Shown piece by piece: positions 40,649 through 49,100 of a DNA stretch of 64,000 nucleotides (positions are counted from its first letter, which is position 1; every line of letters starts with the position of its first letter). Made by a program: the position numbers and the translations under genes. The DNA is from Prorocentrum cordatum. Taxonomy: Eukaryota; Sar; Dinophyceae; Prorocentrales; Prorocentraceae. The notes beneath the pieces were generated by a model that had not been told where the DNA came from, did not search any database, and saw only the letters and a program-made list of their open reading frames with translations. The stretch lies in contig CAUYUJ010000719.1 of the NCBI GenBank assembly GCA_963575745.1, positions 1 through 64,000 of the forward strand, given 5' to 3'.

Positions 40649-41222
40649 AGTGCGCCGATGGCCGATGGCGGGGCCGCAGTGGCGGGGCCGCGGTGGCTGC
40701 GAGGATGGAGGGAAGATAAGGGACAGGGTGGCGATGCCTCCCAGACCTGACGCTGCAACGTAGCCTCGACGAGCTCCAAGACGGCCCAAGAGGCTTCCAG
40801 GGGGGCTCCAAGACAGCTCAGGAGCCCCAAGACGAAAGCCTCCAGAAGGCTCCAAGAAGGTTCACGGCGCCTCCAAGAGGGCATGTGTAACTGCGCACAG
40901 AGAACGACATATACATCATATCCCATATCCCCCATCCGCCTCTCTCATCCGTCATTCGCGTTTTATCATCGTTGCGTCGTTCCCTGGGCCCCTCCCCCGA
41001 AATATTTCTGGATGCGTCGGAGGTTTGGGGTGTGTGAGGCCGACCACGTGATTGATAGTCATAGTGAGATCGGTAGTGACCTCTTAGGTGAGGTCGATAG
41101 CGTGGTCTAGACGGTCTACAGTGAGAGCGATAGTTGGATCGATACGGAGATCCGCCATTCAGTGAGATCGATGATGTTATCGATAGTGAGGTCGATGTGA
41201 GGCTCGAGGACTCAATCCCAAC
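40649..41222. other. Intergenic with CAAGAGGC and GATCGATAG repeats
   Basis: 40770-40880 is CCAAGAGGCTCC-type repeat. 41046-41212 has scattered GATCGATAGTGAG-like words. Words of the same type appear in inverse orientation at 42115-42215, on the other side of the next ORF. Confidence 0.6.
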
Positions 41223-42200
41223 TCACGCGGGGCCAAACACCCGACAGCGCTCTACAGCACGGACAGCACGGACCATTCGAGCGATACTAACCTGAGCAAT
41301 TGGGCCGCGCTCAGCTCGAGCCGCACGGCACGCCCCCGCAGCCGCCGTCCGCGCCGCCTCCAACTCGGCGGCGTGGCAGTCCCGCTCCGCCTCTGCCATT
41401 TCCCAGCGCTCCGCCGCCTCCTGGTAGGGCCTGCACAGCTCCGCTACCTCCTTCCAGCGCAGCTCCCCCTCTGCCATGGCCTCGTCGACCACCGTCTCGG
41501 CGTGCAGCAGCCTCATGGCGTGCAGAAGCCTGGTGGCAGCTTCCTCGGCAACTGCCATCAGCATCACCTCATCAGCCAACTCCTCGGCTCTGCCATCCGC
41601 ATCCTCGCCAGTCTCGGCTCTGCCAGCCAGCCCCACGGGGCTCCGAGATCTCGGCGATGGCGAGGCGGCGCCAGGCCTTGGCGCCTCCTCGCATGCGGAC
41701 AGCCTTGATCTGGAGTCGCGCTCGGCGACCACGGCTCCGCCAGCCACCCCCTCGCCGGACGGCCATGACCTGGAGTCGCGCTCGTCGACCACCTCCTCGC
41801 ATGCGGACGGCCTTGACCTGGAGTCGCGCTCGGCGACCACGGCTCCGCCAGCCACCCCCTCGCCAGCTGCGATGCGGATCGGCGACCACGGCGACCGCGG
41901 CTCCGCCCCCGCCGCCGCGATGCGGATCGGCGGCGGGGGCGGAGGAGGGTGCCGAGGCGGTCTCGGCAGCATGCTGGGCGCCGCCGCGATGCGGAGCGCC
42001 GCGGGAGGAGGGTGCCGAGGCGGTCTCGGCAGCATATTGGGCGCCGAAGCCGCGAGCGCGCCGCCACCTCGACCCCCAAACGGCTGCGGAAGTCGCTGGG
42101 TTGACGGTTGGCCGATCACACTATCGATGCCGTTCCTATCCAATTGATATAGATATCGGCGCCAAATAGATCTCACTATCGATCTCACCCAATCGACCTC
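41223..42200 (-). CDS. Repeat-bearing hypothetical protein
   Basis: An open frame of up to 340 codons ending at 41223, without a clear start ATG near its 5' end. The N-terminal half is Pro/Arg/Ala-rich with internal repeats (SMLPRPPRHPPPP twice; EGVAGGAVVAERDSRSR twice). The C-terminal 110 residues are a helical, coiled-coil-like Ala/Glu-rich segment (EVAELCRPYQEAAERWEMAE). It may be a real protein whose N-terminal part is expanded repeat. The plus-strand frames over it have the same low-complexity character and are less likely. Confidence 0.35.
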   Translation of the reverse strand, partial: EVDWVRSIVRSIWRRYLYQLDRNGIDSVIGQPSTQRLPQPFGGRGGGALAASAPNMLPRPPRHPPPAALRIAAAPSMLPRPPRHPPPPPPPIRIAAAGAEPRSPWSPIRIAAGEGVAGGAVVAERDSRSRPSACEEVVDERDSRSWPSGEGVAGGAVVAERDSRSRLSACEEAPRPGAASPSPRSRSPVGLAGRAETGEDADGRAEELADEVMLMAVAEEAATRLLHAMRLLHAETVVDEAMAEGELRWKEVAELCRPYQEAAERWEMAEAERDCHAAELEAARTAAAGACRAARAERGPIAQVSIARMVRAVRAVERCRVFGPA

Positions 42201-42290
42201 ATTACCGATGCCACTCTCGATTCGAATATTGGTTTGAATGTCCACCTGATGCGTTTGGGGAGGGGCGCGTTCCGAGATCCACGGCCGCGC

Positions 42291-42327
42291 TCTCTCTCTC
42301 TCTCTCTCTCTCTCTTTTTCTCTCTCG

Positions 42328-42365
<38 letters not shown>
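42291..42365. repeat. (CT)n tract at the 5' edge of the 15-kb element
   Basis: About 75 bases of CT with a few TTT breaks, ending CTCTAG. A pyrimidine tract followed by AG is what a trans-splice acceptor needs, so it could act as one for the ORF starting at 42518. Confidence 0.8.
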
Positions 42366-42517
42366 AGTCTCGGCTCGAGAGTGCCCAGCACTCAGACCGC
42401 AGCCGCGACGCGAAGCGCCCCGCCTCGGAGCCAGACTCCCAGGCCTCGCGAGACCGGAGGGGTCCCAGCAGGACCCTACTGATTCGCGTCACCTCTCCCA
42501 CCAGAGCGCCCGCAGCA

Positions 42518-45088
42518 ATGGCCCCCAGTAAGCCGGAGCGCCGTCGCTCTTCCAAGCAGCCTCCGAGCTCACGTCCTGCTGCTGAAGGGTCTCTCCTCCA
42601 ACGCAAGCAGGACTGCATCGCAGCTTTCAAGCAAGCGGGGTCTGACCGCCCCACGGCCGCATACAACGGGCTTGCCGAGCTGAACGCGGATGAGCTCCAG
42701 GCCACGTACGACATGCACAAGACCAACACGAAGAAGCTCGGCAGTGCCTTGACCCGCATGTGCGCCGCCAACCAGATCAGCTACACGCTGGATCACCACC
42801 AGCGCAGCAAGCCTAAGCGCATTGGCGGTGACACATCACACCCACCAGCTGGGTCCGCACGTCTTCAGGCTGCGGACACCCAATTCATTGCCTTGGACCC
42901 GGCCTTTTGGAAGGTCCCAGTCCTCGCCGAACCCACATCACTTGACGACGGCAAGACGTACAAGCCCAGTATCAGCCTCCACGACTACGAGAGCGGTGAA
43001 CGGCTGCTGCAACACCACCTCGAGCAGGGTAAGCGTACCACGGGTCAGCTTGCGATTGCTGTCATGGGCCCAAAAAACGATAACTACGTCGGTACCGAGC
43101 TCGCCGTCCCCGTGCTGAAGCGTCACCCCAAGGCGCCCAAAGTGGTCCACACGCACGTCCCCGTGACCGTGTACCAGCTGGGCACCAAGGAAGTCGCCTG
43201 CACGGAAAAAGTAGCCGTCGCCACCATCGACCCTGCCGACCACGTATGCTGGATTCGGGCGACCATACATGAAACCGAGGCCATCGCCGCAGTCCCCTCC
43301 ATGCATCAGGCCTTCGAGGACCAGTTCTCGGGAGGTGCCCCCGTGAACGGTGGTCCACGCGCCAAGGGTCCTTTCCGAAGGGACTCCGCTCCACAGGACA
43401 AGGCGCGCCAAAACCAAAAGCACAGGGAGTCCAAGAAAGACGCTCGCCGCCAGGAGCTCGATAGTCAGCTCCAGGACACCTTCAAGGCCCTCTTCCACGG
43501 CAACTTTAAAGCCGTCACCATCCTCGAACCCTGCAAAAGCCTAGGCAGGTATGGATCGGGCGTCGGAAAGAGGTCCCTGGCTGCCACCTTCGGCGTCAGT
43601 CTTCAAGCGGTCGACAAGGTCTTGGCGGGTTCAGGGCAACTCGGCGCCACCTACGACCTCAGCAACGTAGGTGCAGACGAGCCCACTGCAGACAAGTACC
43701 AGACCGTGTGGTTCCCTGAGGACCAGCCCATCACGATGGCAGATGCGTTCCAGAAGTCGGTGGATTTCAAGGCCCTGGGAGTCGTCAGGCACGGCAAGTC
43801 AGGCTTATTGGGGATCCGTGTTTCACGAGGGTCAGACGCCGCCAAGGCTGCTGCTGTCAGCATCCGCGGCTGCGAAGCCACCCTCGCCAAGACGCGCTAC
43901 CGCATCACTGGCATTGCGGCACGCCACGCCACGCTGACCCAGCTCGCCAAGACTCTCACGGGCCCGTCCGTTAAATGGGACTGTGAGGTCTACCACACCG
44001 CCTGGGACCCAGCCACTTCGGCTCAGTTTGCCTTAGTGCGCGCCCATCGTCCCCCACTCACATATACGGTACAGGTCGCAGGGTGCCCCATCCCGTGGAG
44101 CATCACCGAGGCCCCGCTGGCTGAGGTGGTGCCGAAGAGGGACAACGTTACCATCGTCACGCCTACCACTATCACAGAGCCTGTGACGCCGCCAGCCCGT
44201 GGTGGCGGCTTCAGCCCCGCCACTGGCACACTCCTCACCAAAGCGGCCCAGAGCCCTTACCTCCACGACCTCATGACTGCCACGCCCAAAGGCAAGGGCG
44301 TCGCACCGCTCCTGATCCCCAAGGAGGAGCCTTTAGCCAAGCGCCACCGATCCTCCAGTGGGAAACGCGACGCCACGCCGCACGCAAGATCACACGGCGC
44401 CCCAGGCCGCAGCTCCTCTGCACCCCCGCACGGCACGGACGGAGCTGCCGAGCAGACGGCCGTCCAAGGATCAGGTGGTCATGACCCGCAGCTTGGCACG
44501 GTGGCGGCTGAAGATGGGGGCCACACCGAAGGGGACGCTGCCACAGCCGCCGAAGTACCAGGCGACGCTGACGACGTCGAGATCCTCTCATCAGGTGATG
44601 AATACAGCGTGGCTTCCCACGAACTCAACACCTTCGGCGAACGCTTCGCATCGGCCCCTAAACTGCCAGATGCCGCCACGACCCGCATCCAACACATGGA
44701 ACAACAGCACGAGCTGCTTGCCAACACGGTGGATAACATGCAGGTTCAGCTTGCGGGCGTTCTCTCCTCCCAGGCCACACTCACGGAGCACGTCTCAGGT
44801 TTGGAACGGGGGCTTGCCACCGTCGTCACCCAGCAACAGACGGCAACCGCCGAAGCCGCTGCACTGCGTGGCGACATCCAGGCCCTCCTCGGGCACCTCA
44901 CGGGGGGCACCATCCACCTGCCACAGGTGGCCACTCTCGAAACTAAGAAGGAGGAAGCTGCATCAGTTGCCGATCCCGTGGTTGCCTGCGGGTGGATCGA
45001 CCAGCCAGGCCAGGTCCCCCCAGGGACGGGGCCCCCAGGGGCTGACAAAGGCAAAGACAAGGGTCGGGTCACCCAGGAACCCTATTGA
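42518..45088 (+). CDS. ORF1 protein of the giant element
   Basis: 856 codons from ATG 42518 (MAPSKPERRRSSKQPP) to TGA, with no frameshift. A basic Ser-rich N-terminus is followed by regular sequence (FKQAGSDRPTAAYNGLAELN, PKRIGGDTSHPPAGSA) and a long central part with mixed strands and helices (FWKVPVLAEPTSLDDGKTYK, KWDCEVYHTAWDPATSAQFA). After the GGGFSPATG motif at residue 563 comes a basic/Ser linker, an acidic patch (DADDVEILSSGDEYSVAS) and a predicted coiled coil at about 720-800 (IQHMEQQHELLANTVDNMQV). By position and coiled coil it is a nucleic-acid-binding ORF1-type protein. No RRM or zinc knuckle is visible. Confidence 0.6.
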   Translation: MAPSKPERRRSSKQPPSSRPAAEGSLLQRKQDCIAAFKQAGSDRPTAAYNGLAELNADELQATYDMHKTNTKKLGSALTRMCAANQISYTLDHHQRSKPKRIGGDTSHPPAGSARLQAADTQFIALDPAFWKVPVLAEPTSLDDGKTYKPSISLHDYESGERLLQHHLEQGKRTTGQLAIAVMGPKNDNYVGTELAVPVLKRHPKAPKVVHTHVPVTVYQLGTKEVACTEKVAVATIDPADHVCWIRATIHETEAIAAVPSMHQAFEDQFSGGAPVNGGPRAKGPFRRDSAPQDKARQNQKHRESKKDARRQELDSQLQDTFKALFHGNFKAVTILEPCKSLGRYGSGVGKRSLAATFGVSLQAVDKVLAGSGQLGATYDLSNVGADEPTADKYQTVWFPEDQPITMADAFQKSVDFKALGVVRHGKSGLLGIRVSRGSDAAKAAAVSIRGCEATLAKTRYRITGIAARHATLTQLAKTLTGPSVKWDCEVYHTAWDPATSAQFALVRAHRPPLTYTVQVAGCPIPWSITEAPLAEVVPKRDNVTIVTPTTITEPVTPPARGGGFSPATGTLLTKAAQSPYLHDLMTATPKGKGVAPLLIPKEEPLAKRHRSSSGKRDATPHARSHGAPGRSSSAPPHGTDGAAEQTAVQGSGGHDPQLGTVAAEDGGHTEGDAATAAEVPGDADDVEILSSGDEYSVASHELNTFGERFASAPKLPDAATTRIQHMEQQHELLANTVDNMQVQLAGVLSSQATLTEHVSGLERGLATVVTQQQTATAEAAALRGDIQALLGHLTGGTIHLPQVATLETKKEEAASVADPVVACGWIDQPGQVPPGTGPPGADKGKDKGRVTQEPY
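44205..44217 (+). repeat. 13-base word GCGGCTTCAGCCC, first of seven copies
   Basis: Exact copies at 44205, 45705, 46752, 51386, 52603, 54564 and 56814, all plus strand and all inside the 15-kb element. In four it is read as GGFSP, in two as AASA and in one as RLQP, so it is not conserved simply as a peptide. The core GGC-TTCA-GCC could fold as a small hairpin. Confidence 0.8.
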
Positions 45089-45259
45089 AGGTGCCTCAGA
45101 GAGCCTGCCTCAGCCCTCCGAGGAAGCGCCTTCAGAGGCATCTCTTCTCTCTTCGCGTCGTATCTCTTTCTTGTCATATCATGTCAGTTTTGGCAGCAGC
45201 ACGCGCAAGCTATCTGGTGTAGGGACACCCGTCATCTTGCAGGGGGCGTGATTGTTGCA

Positions 45260-47359
45260 ATGTACATGAGCATGCAGGGGTATCTGAGGATGCGTGCTGA
45301 CATGCAGCTTTTGGCTCATCGCTCGCGCCGCCCGCCAGGCCTCGCCATCATGTGGCGCCTTGCCTGCAGCCTGGCCCTCCCCTCGCTCGCTGGAGCACAC
45401 CCGTCTTCAGGCGGTGCGCCCCAGCATGGAGGTGAGGTTTTCCTGCGACATGCTGAACGTGGGACTCTTTTCTACCTTTACGATGACAGCATCTACAAGT
45501 ACGATCACTGCACCATTTTGGACCCGATCGTGAACAGCACCGCAGCCGCGGGTCCGTGCGGCAACGGACCGCTGGGCGCCATCGAGAGCGCATGCACGCC
45601 CTTGTCAACTACGACACATGCATCGAAATCCACCCCCAGCGTGGCCTCGACCGTGGTGCAGCAGATCCTTGACGGGGACGTTGATATAGGCCAGGCACGC
45701 AGTGGCGGCTTCAGCCCCGCTGTCGTGCCCCGCTATAGCCCCACGGGTCTCACCACCCCCCTGTGCGCTAGGGGCAAACCCGAGGAGGACCCCGCTTTCT
45801 GGCACCTGATGATGATCCGCGGCCGGCTCATACCGTGCGCTGAGGCGTGGGCACCAGGTGAGGACCACCAGGACGTGTTCTGGGCATGGCTCGAGGACTG
45901 CGTCCCGTACATCCTGGCGACGCTTCATCTGCCTCAGTACGATCACCTCTTCCAGGAGGACTCTGAGGACACAACCGACGCCCTGCGCCAGCTCACCGCG
46001 TTCGACATGTGCGAGGACATCTGGTATAGAGCGGGTCCCGACAGACAGCGCACAAACCGCAACCTCACTCTTATCCAGGGCAGCCGCGAGTATTCCACCC
46101 GCTACTTTGGCCTCCTTCTGGAATACCAGGGTGCTCGTGCCCAGCTTGTCGGCCCTGAAGCTTTCACGGCACCGTTGCCGCCATACCTCTCACGGGCCCA
46201 CGCCTTACTACCAAGAGGCCTTCCCCCACCCGACCAAGACGCCCTGGCGTACCTCGCTGATGCGATCCTGCACCACCCGACAGACATGCAGCCGCTTGTC
46301 GAGGCGGAGCTCGCCGCGGCACCGATGGAACCGCTTAACCCACCACCGCCAGCTGGCCTTGCCCAGCACGCCACGGGTGATCAGGCCGCAGACGACCCCG
46401 TATCATGGCTGCTCCAGCACATCGCGGCCAGCGACACCAGCGACACACCCCTGGACTCGTTCCACGCGTCGGACGATATCAGCAACATATCCCTGGGCTC
46501 GGTCCACGTGGACGATAGCCAGGACGACATGGAAACCCAGGATCGCGACGGCGCGACACCACCAGGCGACACGGCCCAGCGTGACCGCGACAGTGAACCC
46601 CACCTTGGGCACACCTCGTCGCACAGCAGTCCGCCCAACAACTCGGCCCAGGCCGACCCCTGCGCACAGCTCAACGACGCTGAAGGCGCCACTGCCGCCG
46701 ACGCGACAAGCCATACCACTGCATCGCCAGCTCATGCCAGCCCGCGCAGTGGCGGCTTCAGCCCCGCTGCAGCAATGGCTGGACCTGGACATCCCCAGAC
46801 CGCAGGTGGCAGCACCACGCCCCGCACCTCTGTATACCGTGTTAATGTGACTGACACCAACCCCAGTGTCATTGACCACTGGCAGGCCGACATCGACAAC
46901 GACCCCATCGATGATGAGTACCCAGATGCCAGCGGTTCCCACGAGCCCCAGCACAGCGCAGCGGCATCACGACACTGTGGCTGCCTCATCTGCCTCTTTG
47001 TGGCCACGTACGCCATCGTGATAGCAATGCCGTACAAGGACCAGATCGATGGGTACTTGCCGACGCCGAGCCGAGACCCCAGCTACCGACAACGACGACG
47101 ACGTGAAGCGGCGGCACCAGGCCCATCTGTGCACACCACATCCCGACGCACAACGACATACAACGTCACGTCCGCATTGTGGGCCACTCTCAAGTGGACC
47201 AGCGTCAAACTCAGAGATAGCGTCTCGGGCGGAGCCAGCGCAGACGGGGTCGGCCTCGGGGGTGTCCTGAAATGGGCCAGCGGCAAACTCGGGGCTATTG
47301 CCACGGGTGGAGTCGTGTGCGGTCTTCTACTCGTCGGCGCCAAACTTCTTGCTCAATGA
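45260..47359 (+). CDS. Membrane/secreted-type protein between ORF1 and pol
   Basis: The frame is open from 45248 to TGA 47357-47359 (about 703 codons). ATG 45350 starts a textbook signal peptide (MWRLACSLALPSLAGA) and may be the true start; ATG 45260 is the first in frame. The ectodomain-like part has several Cys and N-glycosylation sequons (VNSTA, RNLTL, NISLG, YNVTS). An acidic Ser/Asp/His-rich middle carries GGFSPA at about 153 and 502. Two hydrophobic segments follow: CGCLICLFVATYAIVIAMPY (about 576-596) and LGAIATGGVVCGLLLVGAKL near the C-terminus. So it looks like a type I or double-pass membrane protein, an unusual cargo for a non-LTR element. No family is recognised and I do not claim a fusion function. 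Confidence 0.6.
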   Translation: MYMSMQGYLRMRADMQLLAHRSRRPPGLAIMWRLACSLALPSLAGAHPSSGGAPQHGGEVFLRHAERGTLFYLYDDSIYKYDHCTILDPIVNSTAAAGPCGNGPLGAIESACTPLSTTTHASKSTPSVASTVVQQILDGDVDIGQARSGGFSPAVVPRYSPTGLTTPLCARGKPEEDPAFWHLMMIRGRLIPCAEAWAPGEDHQDVFWAWLEDCVPYILATLHLPQYDHLFQEDSEDTTDALRQLTAFDMCEDIWYRAGPDRQRTNRNLTLIQGSREYSTRYFGLLLEYQGARAQLVGPEAFTAPLPPYLSRAHALLPRGLPPPDQDALAYLADAILHHPTDMQPLVEAELAAAPMEPLNPPPPAGLAQHATGDQAADDPVSWLLQHIAASDTSDTPLDSFHASDDISNISLGSVHVDDSQDDMETQDRDGATPPGDTAQRDRDSEPHLGHTSSHSSPPNNSAQADPCAQLNDAEGATAADATSHTTASPAHASPRSGGFSPAAAMAGPGHPQTAGGSTTPRTSVYRVNVTDTNPSVIDHWQADIDNDPIDDEYPDASGSHEPQHSAAASRHCGCLICLFVATYAIVIAMPYKDQIDGYLPTPSRDPSYRQRRRREAAAPGPSVHTTSRRTTTYNVTSALWATLKWTSVKLRDSVSGGASADGVGLGGVLKWASGKLGAIATGGVVCGLLLVGAKLLAQ

Positions 47360-47476
47360 GCCGTCGGACACGTAGGAGCCCGCATCTGTGCGCGGGCCCT
47401 GGACTCATCCACAGCCCAGTGGTGCCTCCGCTGTTGCCAACCGAGCAGGAGGCCGCGCGATGAGGCCACATACACA

Positions 47477-47749
47477 ATGCCGTGCACGCTTGTCGACGAA
47501 CACGACGACCAGCACGTGCACTCACTCCGACATCCGCTGCTGCAGGAACACTACGCCGCAGCAGTTGCCGCCGCAGTCGCCGATGTCACCACCGCCACCA
47601 CCGCCGCCATCGTCGAAGTCACTGCCGCCGTATCGCGAGCCTCGTCTGTCACACCAAGATCGACCAGCCCGTCCCCGCGAGGCGGCTCCAAAAAAAAAAA
47701 AAATAAAAAAAAAAAAATAAAAAAAAACAAAAAAAAAAAAAGAAAAAAA

Positions 47750-47781
<32 letters not shown>

Positions 47782-47824
47782 AAAAAAAAAAATAAAAAAA
47801 AAAAAAAAAAAAAAAAACAAAGAA

Positions 47825-47863
<39 letters not shown>

Positions 47864-47886
47864 AAAAAAAAAAAAAAAAGAAAAAG

Positions 47887-47919
<33 letters not shown>

Positions 47920-49100
47920 AAAAGCGGAGCGGCATACGGTAACCTACCGACTAACGAGGATGCCACAGCACACGGCAGTGACACCGAGGCAAGGGAAACA
48001 CGTGAGTGCACCCACGTTAGCCCGTGGTCCATCTTCCGACATGCTGATGCTCGTGGTTCCTCCCCCGACGCGGACACCCAACCACCACGACGGCGAGCAC
48101 GCTATGCATCGCCCGCCAGGCCCCAGGCGCCTTCAGGCCCTGGTATGCCTTACACAGCCCTCCAGCCACCGACACGCAACTTACGCAACACTATCCAGCG
48201 CGACCCAGCGGTCCCCGTGCCGCCGAAGAGCATCCTCAACGCCCTGTACCAAAACGGCTTTGCGCTTGGTAACAGTGGCGTGTCTACAGAGGACATCAAA
48301 GACGCTCTGCGACTCCACGACCATCCTCGATTTACCCATGATCTAACACTCCAATCGCTGGGGCCGTGGACTGACATCATGCAGAGGCCCCCGAACCGCC
48401 TCACTTGGGTGCTGGAAGACTCGGGCGGGAACTCAGGCGAGACAATCTTCCCCTACCTCACGTGGGACCTCCGCCAACCCACTACCGACGCGCCCACTGT
48501 CTTCTGGCATGGGACCCGCGGCGACCTTGCGGCCCGTCTTGCTGCCAGCGGAGGGCACCTCTTGCCAGGCCCCCGCCGTGAAGCGAAGGGTTGAACTGGC
48601 ACCAACGTTGGCCGCACGTACGTGAGCGTGCACCCTTCGCTGGCCGCGTGGTACGCAATGCCGCCCCACCCGCCCTACAGTCTCGAAGACGATACCCTCG
48701 CGTGGGGACCCATCGCACTCTGGATGTGCGAGGCCACCCAACCACCGCGCGGGGAAAACAGGCACAACGTCGTGAAAGGGGAGGCCCACGGAGCGCGTCT
48801 CATTTACCCTCGGGTCCTGAGCCTCCTCATCCGCATGGGCTGGTGCGCCCCCACAGAAGCTGCTTCCAGGTGCCGTGCCCTACCACACGCCTATGGCATG
48901 GGCGACTGTGCGCACGCCCTTCACATCGCTGGCTACGGTCATCCAGATCTCCGTGAGGCGGCTGAAGCTCACGACCAGGAAGCTAGCACCAGGCGCAGAC
49001 CAGTCATCGCGGCAGCGTGGCCACCGCCGCAGGCACTATACTCGCCAGAGGCAGCGCGAGTATGGCCAAACAGCACTACGACACTGAAGCAGCCACCAGG
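47477..49100 (+). pseudogene. Polyprotein part 1 with ADP-ribosyltransferase-like motif
   Basis: Coding starts at about 47477 (PCTLVDEHDDQHVHSLRH), is interrupted by an A-rich tract (47690-47917) and resumes in the frame ...SGAAYGNLPTNEDATAHGSD. At 48499-48534 it reads TVFWHGTRGDLA; after one in-frame TGA (48592-48594) it continues GTNVGRTYVSVHPSLAAWYA. The spaced pair HGT ... G.tYvs....A.wYa is the pattern of PARP/ART-type ADP-ribosyltransferases, with His and Tyr at the NAD-binding positions. The match is motif-level only and the third catalytic residue is not identified. Downstream coding (YPRVLSLLIRMGWC, CAHALHIAGYGHPDLREA) continues to about 49000. Confidence 0.45.
47690..47917 (+). repeat. 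A-rich tract inside coding sequence
   Basis: About 228 bases, almost all A, with single T, C or G interruptions. Coding-like sequence flanks it on both sides, in different frames. It could be an expanded poly-Lys tract, an inserted poly(A) sequence or an assembly problem. Confidence 0.9.

Noticed and set aside
41300-42169. Plus-strand 289-codon Pro/Arg-rich frame
   Set aside because: Low-complexity reading opposite a minus-strand frame with a helical C-terminus; neither is strong, but the minus one is preferred.
45309-45318. TTTTGGCTCA, a 10-base match to the spliced leader just before ATG 45350
   Set aside because: The bases on both sides do not fit the leader and it lies within an open frame of the element; a match this short is expected by chance about once in several such windows.
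47522-48077. Poly-Phe and poly-Lys frames
   Set aside because: They are readings of the A-rich tract; only the flanking parts carry information.
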